Of a stretch of 64,000 nt of DNA, positions 51,170 through 59,275 are shown piece by piece (the first letter of the stretch is position 1; each line of letters opens with the position of its first letter). Below the pieces are notes generated by a model. The model made no database searches. It had not been told where the DNA came from and was given only the letters and a program-made list of their open reading frames with translations. Source of the DNA: Streptomyces sp. MspMP-M5 (GTDB taxonomy: Bacteria > Actinomycetota > Actinomycetes > Streptomycetales > Streptomycetaceae); assembly GCF_000373585.1 (NCBI RefSeq), contig NZ_KB891918.1, forward strand, positions 154,124 to 218,123. The letters run 5' to 3'. The translations under genes and the position numbers were made by a program.

Positions 51170-52462
51170 ATGGGCGAGCAGCGAGATCGGAAGGGCCGTG
51201 CGCAGGGAACGGACAGGGAGCGGCCGGTGACCGCCGACGAGTCGGGAGCCACCCCGCGCGGCGCGGACGCCGGGGGCGAGGCGGTGGGGGAGGCCCCTGC
51301 GGGCGAGCCCGCGGGCGACCCCGCGAGGAGCGACGGCGCCACCGAGGGAGCCACCGGCGGCAGCGGCGAGAGCGGCAGCGATGAGAACGGCGACGGCGAC
51401 GGCCCGGAGAACGGCGAGAACAACATCGCCGTCAAGCTCGAACAACTCATCCTCGGGGCCGAGCGCCGCTACACGCCGTTCCAGGCGGCCCGCAGCGCTG
51501 GCGTCTCGATGGACCTCGCGGCCCGCTTCTGGCGGGCCATGGGCTTTGCGGACATCGGCCAGGTCAAGGCCCTCACCGAGGCCGATGTGCTGGCCCTGCG
51601 CCGGCTGGCCGGTCTCGTCGAGGCCGGGCTGCTGAGCGAGGCGATGGCGGTGCAGGTCGCCCGTTCCACCGGTCAGACCACGGCGCGGCTCGCCGACTGG
51701 CAGATCGACTCGTTCCTGGAGGGGCTGACCGAGCCCCAGGATTCCGGCCTGACCCGTACGGAGATCACGTACCCCCTGGTCGAGCTGCTGCTGCCGGAGC
51801 TGGAGGAGTTCCTGGTCTACGTCTGGCGGCGGCAGCTCGCCGCGGCCACCGGGCGCGTCGTCCAGGCCCAGGACGACGCGGAGATGGTGAACCGTCGGCT
51901 GGCCGTCGGCTTCGCCGACCTGGTCGGCTTCACCCGGCTGACCCGGCGGCTGGAGGAGGAGGAACTGGGCGAGCTGGTCGAGGCGTTCGAGACCACCGCC
52001 GCCGACCTGGTCGCCGCGCACGGCGGCCGGCTCATCAAGACCCTCGGCGACGAGGTGCTGTTCGCGGCGGACGACGCGGGCATCGCCGCGGAGATCGGGC
52101 TGCGGCTGATCGAGACGATGGGCCACGACGAGACGATGCCCGAGCTGCGGGTCGGCATCGCGTTCGGCACGGTCACGACGCGGATGGGCGACGTCTTCGG
52201 GACGACCGTCAATCTGGCCAGCCGGCTGACCTCGATAGCGCCGAAGGACACCGTGCTGGTGGACGAGGCGTTCGCGGAGGAGCTGGGGCGCACCGGTGAC
52301 GCCCCGGTGTCCGAGGCGGACGCCGCGGCCGCGGAGAAGGCCGCCCAGGAGGGCACCGGCAGCCCGCCGCCCCCGTACCGCTTCGCGCTGCAGCCGATGT
52401 GGCAGCGGCCGGTGCGCGGTCTGGGCGTCGTCGAGCCGTGGATGCTGACCCGGCGCGGATGA
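51170..52462 (+). CDS. cya: Adenylate cyclase, class III
   Basis: Makes cAMP, which in S. coelicolor acts in germination and development. About 430 residues: an acidic, Gly-rich disordered N-terminus to residue 85, a helical regulatory domain (LEQLILGAERRYTPFQAARS, then VSMDLAARFWRAMGFADIGQ) to about 235, and the C-terminal cyclase domain with FADLVGFTRLTRRL (first metal Asp) near 247, LIKTLGDEVLF near 288 (Lys and second metal Asp), and GTTVNLASRLTS (transition-state Asn) near 345. ATG at 51170 has AGGGAG upstream; the frame to 51089 runs into the inverted repeat. Soluble, as no membrane segment is seen. Confidence 0.92.
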   Translation: MGEQRDRKGRAQGTDRERPVTADESGATPRGADAGGEAVGEAPAGEPAGDPARSDGATEGATGGSGESGSDENGDGDGPENGENNIAVKLEQLILGAERRYTPFQAARSAGVSMDLAARFWRAMGFADIGQVKALTEADVLALRRLAGLVEAGLLSEAMAVQVARSTGQTTARLADWQIDSFLEGLTEPQDSGLTRTEITYPLVELLLPELEEFLVYVWRRQLAAATGRVVQAQDDAEMVNRRLAVGFADLVGFTRLTRRLEEEELGELVEAFETTAADLVAAHGGRLIKTLGDEVLFAADDAGIAAEIGLRLIETMGHDETMPELRVGIAFGTVTTRMGDVFGTTVNLASRLTSIAPKDTVLVDEAFAEELGRTGDAPVSEADAAAAEKAAQEGTGSPPPPYRFALQPMWQRPVRGLGVVEPWMLTRRG

Positions 52463-52561
52463 GCGCACGGGGCCGGGCCGCCCCTGCCGTAAACCGCCGC
52501 GAGCTGACATGATCCTCAGCGGTCGGGTAAGCGATCGTTAACCCGGAATCGGGAGGGCGGT

Positions 52562-53374
52562 ATGAGCGACACGAACGGTATGCGGCGGTTCGGCGCGGAG
52601 GAGTGGGTCGGCGTCCGGCGCCACGACTTCGTGGCGGAGCTGGTCCTGGACCGGCCGAAGGCGATGAACGCGGTGTCGACGGCGATGGCCGACGCGCTGG
52701 CGGAGGCGTGCGCCGCGCTGGCCGACGACCGGTCCGTGCGGGCGGTGGTCCTCACCTCCACCCATGAGCGGGCGTTCTGCGTGGGCGCCGATCTGAAGGA
52801 GCGGAACTCCTTCACCGACGCGGATCTGATGCGGCAGCGGCCGCGCGCCCGGGCCGCGTACACCGGCGTACTGGAGCTGCCGATGCCGACGATCGCCGCC
52901 GTGCACGGCTTCGCACTGGGCGGCGGCTACGAGTTGGCGCTGGCCTGCGATCTGATCGTCGCGGACGGCACCGCGGTGGTGGGGCTGCCGGAGGTGTCGG
53001 TGGGGGTCATCCCTGGCGGCGGCGGGACGCAGCTGCTGCCGCGCCGGGTGGGTGCGGCGCGCGCCGCCGAGCTGGTGTTCACCGCGCGCCGGGTGGCGGC
53101 GGCGGAGGCCGGCGAGCTGGGGCTGGTGGACCGGGTGGTGGCCGACGGGCAGGACCGCGCGGAGGCGCTGGCGCTGGCCGCGGCGATCGCCCGCAACTCC
53201 CCGGTCGGGCTGCGCGCCGCCAAGCGCGCCATGCGGCTCGGTCAGGGCCTGGACCTGCGGGCCGGGCTGGATCTGGAGGACGGTGCCTGGCGGAGCGTGG
53301 CGTTCTCGGGGGACCGGGCCGAGGGCGTCGCGGCCTTCAATGAGAAGCGGGATCCCGACTGGCCGGGGGAGTGA
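52562..53374 (+). CDS. Enoyl-CoA hydratase/isomerase family protein
   Basis: A 270-residue crotonase-fold protein. LVLDRPKAMNAVSTAMADAL near residue 22, the oxyanion segment AFCVGADLKE near 72, IAAVHGFALGGGYELALACD near 103, and LPEVSVGVIPGGGGTQLLPR near 140 carrying a catalytic Glu at the LPE position. The C-terminal KRDPDWPGE is typical. The substrate is unknown; beta-oxidation or a biosynthetic side pathway are both possible. AGGGCGG precedes the ATG. It follows cya by 99 nt on the same strand and ends at a clear hairpin. Confidence 0.88.
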   Translation: MSDTNGMRRFGAEEWVGVRRHDFVAELVLDRPKAMNAVSTAMADALAEACAALADDRSVRAVVLTSTHERAFCVGADLKERNSFTDADLMRQRPRARAAYTGVLELPMPTIAAVHGFALGGGYELALACDLIVADGTAVVGLPEVSVGVIPGGGGTQLLPRRVGAARAAELVFTARRVAAAEAGELGLVDRVVADGQDRAEALALAAAIARNSPVGLRAAKRAMRLGQGLDLRAGLDLEDGAWRSVAFSGDRAEGVAAFNEKRDPDWPGE

Positions 53375-53411
53375 CCTTCGGTCCGTTCCCCCGGGTGGCG
53401 GTTGACCGGCC

Positions 53412-53448
53412 CGCCCCTTCCGAGGGCCGCTGACCAGCGGAAGGGGCG
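53412..53448 (+). terminator. Terminator after the enoyl-CoA hydratase gene
   Basis: CGCCCCTTCCG pairs with CGGAAGGGGCG across a 15-nt loop, about 38 nt after the stop. Confidence 0.8.
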
Positions 53449-53484
53449 AATCGGGTCAAACATTCCTACGCTGTCCTACAGAGC

Positions 53485-54666
53485 GTGTTCACGGTGACGG
53501 AATGTGAGGCTCCGGTGACGGGCGAGGCTGACGCGCGGTTGCGGGCCGTGGTGGAACTGGCGCAGGCGATGGCCGCCGCGCCGGCGCTGCGCGACTCGGC
53601 CCGGGCCGCGGCGCAGGGCGCGCGGCTGGCGCTGGGCGGCTCCTTCGCGGCGATCTCCAAGTGGGAGCGCGAGCGGGGACGGCTGCGGGTGCTGGCGAAC
53701 GTCGGCGAACTCACCCCGGGGGAGCGGGAGTTCCCCGAGGGCGAGGCGTACCCGGTGCACGAGTTCCCGGAGATCGTCGGGTTCCTGCACGAGCAGTGGG
53801 CCGGCGGCCGGGAGCCGGGCGCCTGGGTGGAGGTCGCCGAGGGCGAGGCGAGTGGCGGCGCGGGCGGTCTCTACAACCACCAGCGGGTGGCCGCGCTGCG
53901 GCGCCGCGGCCGGGGGTGCTGCGTGGTGGCCCCGATCGTGCTGCACGGCCGGGCCTGGGGCGAGCTGTATGTGGCGCGGCGGCCCGGCGAGCCGGTGTTC
54001 GGGCGGGCGGACGCCGAGTTCGCGACGGTGCTGGCCGCCGTCACGGCCGCCGGGATCGCCCAGACCGAGCGGCTGGCGGAGGCCCGCCGGCTGGCGTTCA
54101 CCGACGCGCTGACCGGACTGGCCAACCGCCGCGCCGTCGACATGCGGCTGGACGAGGCGCTGGAGCAGCACCGGGCGGACGGGGCGGTGGTCAGCCTGGT
54201 GGTCTGCGATCTGAACGGGCTGAAGGAGGTCAACGACTCGCAGGGGCACGCGGTCGGCGACCGGCTGCTGGAGCGCTTCGGGTCGGTGCTGTCGCTGTGC
54301 GGCGCGATGCTGCCGGGGACGCTCGTGGCGCGGCTGGGCGGGGACGAGTTCTGCCTGCTGGCGGTCGGTCCGGCCGCCGACGAGGTGGTGAAGGTGGCCG
54401 GCGAGCTGTGCGGGCGGGCCGCGGAGCTGGACGTGGGTGACGGCGTCGCGGTGGGCGTCGCCTCCACCGGCGACCCGATCGGCCCGGTGCACAGCGCCCG
54501 CCGGCTGTTCCGGCTCGCGGACGCCGCCCAGTACCGGGCCAAGGCGGCCAAGTCCGGCGGGCCGGTGGTGGCTGGGCGGCACGGCGGCGCGGACGATCCG
54601 GTGGTGCGGCTGGCGGACGCGCCGGAGCCGGCACCCGGCCCGGAGCGGCGCAGGTTCCGGAGGTGA
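53485..54666 (+). CDS. GAF-GGDEF domain protein, putative diguanylate cyclase
   Basis: A 393-residue soluble protein. A GAF-like sensor domain covers about residues 10-195, with LYNHQRVAALRRRGRGCCVV then APIVLHGRAWGELYVAR. The GGDEF domain follows, with FTDALTGLANRRAVDMRL near 203, GLKEVNDSQGHAVGDRLL near 245 and an intact LGGDEFCLL near 284. The usual RxxD inhibitory site before GGDEF is missing, as the sequence there reads LPGTLVAR. It probably makes c-di-GMP, the BldD ligand that controls Streptomyces development. It corresponds by position to SCO4931 in S. coelicolor (recalled). GTG at 53485 is tentative; a GTG at 53515 lies just before the conserved part. Confidence 0.88.
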   Translation: MFTVTECEAPVTGEADARLRAVVELAQAMAAAPALRDSARAAAQGARLALGGSFAAISKWERERGRLRVLANVGELTPGEREFPEGEAYPVHEFPEIVGFLHEQWAGGREPGAWVEVAEGEASGGAGGLYNHQRVAALRRRGRGCCVVAPIVLHGRAWGELYVARRPGEPVFGRADAEFATVLAAVTAAGIAQTERLAEARRLAFTDALTGLANRRAVDMRLDEALEQHRADGAVVSLVVCDLNGLKEVNDSQGHAVGDRLLERFGSVLSLCGAMLPGTLVARLGGDEFCLLAVGPAADEVVKVAGELCGRAAELDVGDGVAVGVASTGDPIGPVHSARRLFRLADAAQYRAKAAKSGGPVVAGRHGGADDPVVRLADAPEPAPGPERRRFRR

Positions 54667-54735
54667 GCGGGGTGCGGGTGGTACGGCCCGCCGGCGCGGG
54701 CGATGATCGGTAAGGGGTGATCCCGAAATCCGGTG

Positions 54736-54764
54736 GTGACATCCGGCGATTCAGTCTCTAGGGT
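54736..54764 (+). promoter_or_regulatory. hutH promoter
   Basis: GTGACA, 17 nt, TAGGGT, then 8 nt to the ATG, a good housekeeping-type promoter giving a probably leaderless hutH mRNA. Confidence 0.7.
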
Positions 54765-54772
54765 GCCTGAAT

Positions 54773-56317
54773 ATGGATATGCACACTGTGGTGCTGGGGA
54801 CGTCCGGCACCACCGCACAGGACGTCATCGCGGTGGCCCGCGGCGCGGCCCGGGTCGAGCTGTCCGACGAGGCCCGCACCGCCGTCGCCGCCTCGCGCGC
54901 CTTCATCGACGAACTCGCCGCCAAACCCGACCCGGTCTACGGCGTCTCCACCGGCTTCGGCGCCCTCGCCGTCCGGCACATCAGCCCCGAGCTGCGCGCC
55001 CAGCTCCAGCGCAACATCGTGCGCTCGCACGCGGCCGGCATGGGCCCGCGGGTCGAGCGCGAGGTGGTCCGCGCCCTGATGTTCCTGCGGCTGAAGACCC
55101 TCGCCTCCGGGCACACCGGCGTCCGCCCGCTGGTCGTCGAGACCATGGCCGCCCTCCTGAACGCCGGCATCACCCCGGTCGTCCACGAGTACGGCTCGCT
55201 CGGCTGCTCCGGCGACCTCGCGCCGCTCTCGCACTGCGCGCTGACGCTGATGGGCGAGGGCGAGGCGGAGGGCCCCGACGGCGTCGTCCGCCCGTCCGCC
55301 GAGCTGCTGGCCGCGCACGGCATCGCGCCCGTCGAACTCCGCGAGAAGGAGGGGCTGGCGCTCCTCAACGGCACCGACGGCATGCTCGGCATGCTGGTGA
55401 TGGCCTGCGCCGACCTGGCCCGGCTGTTCACCTCCGCGGACCTCACCGCCGCGCTCTCCATGGAGGCGCTGCTGGGCACCGACAAGGTCCTCGCACCCGA
55501 GCTGCACGCCATCCGGCCGCACCCGGGCCAGGCCGCCTCGGCCGCCAACATGCTGGCGTTCCTGGAGGGTTCCGGCCTCACGGGCCACCACCAGGACGAC
55601 GCCCCGCGCGTCCAGGACGCCTACTCCATCCGCTGCGCCCCCCAGGTCGCTGGCGCCGGCCGGGACACCCTCGCGCACGCCCGTCTGGTCGCCGAACGGG
55701 AGCTGGCCGCCGCCGTCGACAACCCCGTCGTACTGCCCGACGGCCGGGTGGAGTCCAACGGCAACTTCCACGGCGCGCCGGTGGCCTACGCGCTGGACTT
55801 CCTGGCCATCGCCGCGGCCGACCTCGGCTCGATCGCCGAGCGCCGCACCGACCGGCTGCTGGACAAGAACCGCTCGCACGGGCTGCCCGCCTTCCTCGCC
55901 GGCGACCCGGGCGTCGACTCGGGCCTGATGATCGCCCAGTACACCCAGGCGGCGCTGGTCAGCGAGTTGAAGCGGCTGGCCGCACCGGCCTCGGTGGACT
56001 CCATCCCGTCCTCCGCCATGCAGGAGGACCACGTCTCGATGGGCTGGTCGGCGGCGCGCAAACTGCGCACCGCGGTGGACAACCTCACCCGGATCATCGC
56101 CGTGGAGCTCTACGCCGCGACCCGCGCCGTCGAACTGCGCGAGGGTCTGTCGCCCGCCCCGGCCACCCGCGCGGTGCTGGCCGCGCTGCGCGCCGCCGGT
56201 GTGCAGGGCCCCGGCGAGGACCGCTTCCTCGCACCGGACCTGGAGGCCGCGTACGCCTTCGTCCGGGACGGGAAGCTGGTGGCGGCGGCGGAGTCGGTCA
56301 CGGGGGAGCTGGCCTGA
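54773..56317 (+). CDS. hutH: Histidine ammonia-lyase
   Basis: Deaminates histidine to urocanate, the first step of histidine use. The 514 residues contain YGVSTGFGALA near residue 59 (catalytic Tyr), the MIO-forming segment GSLGCSGDLAPLSHCALTL near 141, KEGLALLNGTDGMLG near 192, and EDHVSMG near 418. The MIO tripeptide is Cys-Ser-Gly instead of the usual Ala-Ser-Gly. ATG at 54773 is used and ATG at 54779 is possible. It stands alone here; the other hut genes are not in the window. Confidence 0.94.
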   Translation: MDMHTVVLGTSGTTAQDVIAVARGAARVELSDEARTAVAASRAFIDELAAKPDPVYGVSTGFGALAVRHISPELRAQLQRNIVRSHAAGMGPRVEREVVRALMFLRLKTLASGHTGVRPLVVETMAALLNAGITPVVHEYGSLGCSGDLAPLSHCALTLMGEGEAEGPDGVVRPSAELLAAHGIAPVELREKEGLALLNGTDGMLGMLVMACADLARLFTSADLTAALSMEALLGTDKVLAPELHAIRPHPGQAASAANMLAFLEGSGLTGHHQDDAPRVQDAYSIRCAPQVAGAGRDTLAHARLVAERELAAAVDNPVVLPDGRVESNGNFHGAPVAYALDFLAIAAADLGSIAERRTDRLLDKNRSHGLPAFLAGDPGVDSGLMIAQYTQAALVSELKRLAAPASVDSIPSSAMQEDHVSMGWSAARKLRTAVDNLTRIIAVELYAATRAVELREGLSPAPATRAVLAALRAAGVQGPGEDRFLAPDLEAAYAFVRDGKLVAAAESVTGELA

Positions 56318-56475
56318 CGCGGTGACATCCTGAAGTGGTGACGTGGCGTCAAATGGCTGGCCGGTTGGCCCGTTGGTCGTCTGGCTGACCGTCTGGCTGG
56401 CCGGCCGGCCGGATCGGGCTGGGGCTGCGGCGCGCCGGCCGGGGCGGGCTCGGCTCCCGGCCCCGGGCCCCGGCC

Positions 56476-56895
56476 TCAGGCGGTCTCGTCGCGGGTGCGG
56501 TGTACGGAGTAGCCGACCAGCGCCGCGCCGAGCCCCAGGAAGGCCACGCCGCCGACCGCATAGGGCGTGGTGTCCGGGCTGCCGGTGTCGGCGAGGTAGT
56601 GCACCGGGCCGTCGTCCTCGGCCCCTTCGCCGCCGGGCCGGGTCGTGGTGGAACCGCCGCCGGATTCCCGCGCGGCGGAATTCCTTTTGTCGGCGGTGCC
56701 CCCGATGCGCCCCTCGGAACGGGCCGAGTGCGCCACATTCGCCTGGTCCCGCTCGGCCGCGGCGGATTCCGCCCGGACGCCGGAATGCGGCGCTCCGCCC
56801 TCTCCCACGATCGCGTTGGCGGACGGTACGAACCACAGGGCGAACAGCACCGATCCCGCGGCAGCGGCGGTCAGTAGTGGTCGTCGCGCGGTCAC
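56476..56895 (-). CDS. Small cell-wall-anchored protein with LAxTG sortase motif
   Basis: A 139-residue exported protein: signal peptide (RRPLLTAAAAGSVLFALWFV...SANA, cleavage near 28), a hydrophilic Ala/Glu/Arg/Ser-rich region with no Cys, then LADTG, a hydrophobic segment (YAVGGVAFLGLGAALVGYSV) and the basic tail HRTRDETA. LAxTG is the motif of Streptomyces class E sortases, so wall attachment is likely. The class F sortase at 27.7 kb is far away and not the expected partner. AAGGGGG lies about 10 nt before the GTG start. It converges on hutH. Confidence 0.8.
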   Translation of the reverse strand: MTARRPLLTAAAAGSVLFALWFVPSANAIVGEGGAPHSGVRAESAAAERDQANVAHSARSEGRIGGTADKRNSAARESGGGSTTTRPGGEGAEDDGPVHYLADTGSPDTTPYAVGGVAFLGLGAALVGYSVHRTRDETA

Positions 56896-57003
56896 GAAAG
56901 CGATCCCCCTTGTGGGTTCGGCGAATTGGCCGTTGACCGCAGATGTTAGTGACCGCCGCGGGTCGCGCGGTAGTCGGGACCCGGACGTGCATACCCTCCG
57001 TTC

Positions 57004-57342
57004 ATGAGCAATGGCGAGACATCACGCTTTGTACGGCTTCACGTCGAACTGGTCATGGAGGTCACCGACGCCGCCGAGCTGACCGGCGCCGCCCTCGCCC
57101 GTATCGACGGCGACCCCGCCCTCCCCGACGACGAACGCCGGCAGTCACGCGAAACGGTCAGAGACGACCCGGCGGAGGCCCTGGCCCATCTGATCGACCC
57201 CTTCGACCTGGTCACCGGGGTGCCTGGCACCGAACTCGCGCACGCCTCCTGGAGCAGCGAGGAGATGACCGACTACGACCCCGACACCGCATGGGACGCG
57301 GCGGAGTGGGACCTCGCGGACGACGCGGACGGGGACGGCTGA
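57004..57342 (+). CDS. Hypothetical acidic protein
   Basis: A 112-residue, strongly acidic soluble protein (FVRLHVELVMEVTDAAELTG at the N-terminus, AAEWDLADDADGDG at the C-terminus). No motif or membrane segment. A beta-strand-helix start (RLHVELVMEVTD) suggests a small alpha/beta fold. The ATG is the first in frame. From memory an orthologue lies at the same place in S. coelicolor between hutH and the L,D-transpeptidase gene, which supports it being real. Confidence 0.7.
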   Translation: MSNGETSRFVRLHVELVMEVTDAAELTGAALARIDGDPALPDDERRQSRETVRDDPAEALAHLIDPFDLVTGVPGTELAHASWSSEEMTDYDPDTAWDAAEWDLADDADGDG

Positions 57343-57831
57343 CCGCCACCGCACCCCACCGCACACCCACCCAGGCCCCCGGACGGCTCCCCGCCGCCCG
57401 GGGGCCGCAGACTGCCCGCGTCCGCCCGGCCGGACATCCCGTCCAGTCGCCGCCATTCGGCTCCGGCGACGCCGGCGTCACGCGCTACGCCGTTCGATAT
57501 CCGCACCTCGCGTGATATCCGCACGTCACACGGCATTCCCGCGCGCCCCGCGCACCGTCTTCGCCCGCCCGCGCCCCGCCTTCACCCCGCCCGCGCACCG
57601 TCATGCGGCACTCCGCAGCACTATGCGTGCGCTATGTCATAAACCCCTGATGGCCGTTTTGCCCGTGATTACGTGTCCTTCCCCACATTTCTGCCAGGAA
57701 TGGGGTGCGTGAAACGGATAAGGCGTTACCAATGAGAGTCGGCCGGAATGCCTGCGTCCAGATATGCCGGGTTCCGTCGGCCGTTCGCTCGGGGAATTTT
57801 CGCGAAATCGGTAGCAATGGAGAAGCGTGTG
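57343..57831. other. Intergenic region upstream of the L,D-transpeptidase gene
   Basis: About 489 bp without a convincing gene. The first half (to about 57620) is GC-rich low-complexity sequence; the second half (57620-57831) is AT-richer and should contain the transpeptidase promoter, but I cannot assign a -35/-10 pair with confidence. No strong hairpin or repeat seen. Confidence 0.5.
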
Positions 57832-59124
57832 ATGACGGACCGCAAGCGCCGCAAGGGCCTCATAGCCAGCGCCGCGCTGCTCGGGGGCGTGCTGACGGTC
57901 GCCGCGTGCGGCGCCAGCAGTGCCTCCGGCCACGGTGAGGGTGGTCAGGGCGGACGTCCGGACGGCGCCCAGCACGAGAACTCCCAGCAGGTGGACGAGG
58001 CGGCCGCCCAGGACGCCTCGCAGGCGAAGATCACCATCACCCCGCCCGACGGCTCGACGGACACCGGCCTCAACGACGCCAAGGTGACCGCCAGTGGCGG
58101 CAAGCTCACCGACGTCACTATGACGAAGGTCGTCGCGCACCAGGACGAGAAGAACCACCCGCAGACCGTCAAGGGCACGCTCTCCGCCGACGGCTCCTCC
58201 TGGAAGCCCGGCCAGGCGCTGTCCCGCGCGACCACCTACAAGGTCACCGCACACGCCGTGGACGCCCAGGGCCGCGTGGCGGTGGAGAACTCGACCTTCA
58301 CCACCGTCGCCCCGACCAACAGCTTCATCGGGAACTTCACGCCCGAGGACGGTTCGACGGTCGGCGTCGGCATGCCGGTGTCGATCAACTTCGACAAGCC
58401 GGTCAAGAACCGCCAGGCCGTCCAGTCGGCGATCACGGTCGCCTCCAGCAGCAACCAGCAGGTCGTCGGCCACTGGTTCGGCAACAAGCGGCTGGACTTC
58501 CGCCCCAAGGACTACTGGAAGCCGAACTCCCAGGTCACGATGAAGCTCGCCCTCGGCGGCGTCGAGGCGTCGCCGGGCGTGCAGGGCATCCAGAACAAGA
58601 CCGTCCACTTCACCGTCGGCCACTCCCAGGTCAGCACCGTCGACGCCAAGACGCACCTGATGACGGTGGTCCGCGACGGCAGGACGATCAAGACCATCCC
58701 GATCTCCTCGGGCAGCGCCGAGCACCCGACCTACAACGGCGCGATGGTCATCTCCGAGATGTTCAAGCAGACCCGGATGAACGGCTCCACCGTCGGCTTC
58801 ACCAAGACCGACGGCAAGGGCGAGTACGACATCCCGGACGTCCCGCACGCGATGCGGCTGTCGAACTCCGGCACCTTCATCCACGGCAACTACTGGGGCA
58901 AGGGCATCTTCGGCAAGGTCAACACCAGCCACGGCTGCATCGGCCTGAAGGACGTCAAGGGCGGCAACGACCCGTCCACCGACGGCGCGTGGTTCTTCGC
59001 CCACTCGCAGCTCGGCGACGTCGTCAAGGTGATCAACTCCCCGGACAAGGCCATCCAGCCGGACAACGGCCTCAACGGATGGAACATGTCCTGGTCCCAG
59101 TGGGTCGCGGGCAGCGCGGTCTGA
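57832..59124 (+). CDS. L,D-transpeptidase lipoprotein
   Basis: Makes 3-3 peptidoglycan cross-links outside the membrane. About 430 residues: lipoprotein signal with LTVAACGASS (lipid Cys near residue 26), two Ig-like domains (about 60-150 and 155-265; AKITITPPDGSTDTGL and NFTPEDGSTVGVGMPVSI), then the YkuD domain from about 270 with GTFIHGNYWG, its His, and the active-site Cys in TSHGCIGL near 370. It ends in Trp-rich NGWNMSWSQWVAG. ATG at 57832 is chosen because GGAGAAG lies 8 nt upstream; ATG at 57817 is the alternative. This is the architecture of mycobacterial LdtMt2-type enzymes. Confidence 0.92.
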   Translation: MTDRKRRKGLIASAALLGGVLTVAACGASSASGHGEGGQGGRPDGAQHENSQQVDEAAAQDASQAKITITPPDGSTDTGLNDAKVTASGGKLTDVTMTKVVAHQDEKNHPQTVKGTLSADGSSWKPGQALSRATTYKVTAHAVDAQGRVAVENSTFTTVAPTNSFIGNFTPEDGSTVGVGMPVSINFDKPVKNRQAVQSAITVASSSNQQVVGHWFGNKRLDFRPKDYWKPNSQVTMKLALGGVEASPGVQGIQNKTVHFTVGHSQVSTVDAKTHLMTVVRDGRTIKTIPISSGSAEHPTYNGAMVISEMFKQTRMNGSTVGFTKTDGKGEYDIPDVPHAMRLSNSGTFIHGNYWGKGIFGKVNTSHGCIGLKDVKGGNDPSTDGAWFFAHSQLGDVVKVINSPDKAIQPDNGLNGWNMSWSQWVAGSAV

Positions 59125-59148
59125 TCCCACGGGCCGAGGCCCCACCGG

Positions 59149-59206
59149 CACGCTCACGACGGGCGGCACACTGCAGCGCTGCGGTGTGCCGCCCGTCGTG
59201 AGCGTG
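59149..59206 (+). terminator. Strong terminator of the L,D-transpeptidase gene
   Basis: Perfect 23-bp arms (starting CACGCTCACGACGGGC) with a 12-nt apex that itself contains CAGCGCTG, about 25 nt after the stop. The longest clean stem in the window. Confidence 0.9.
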
Positions 59207-59275
59207 TGCGTCCGCCCCCTTCGCGTGCGCCCGTCCCCTTCGTGTTCGCGTTCGCCGTCTTCGTACAGTGGCCGG

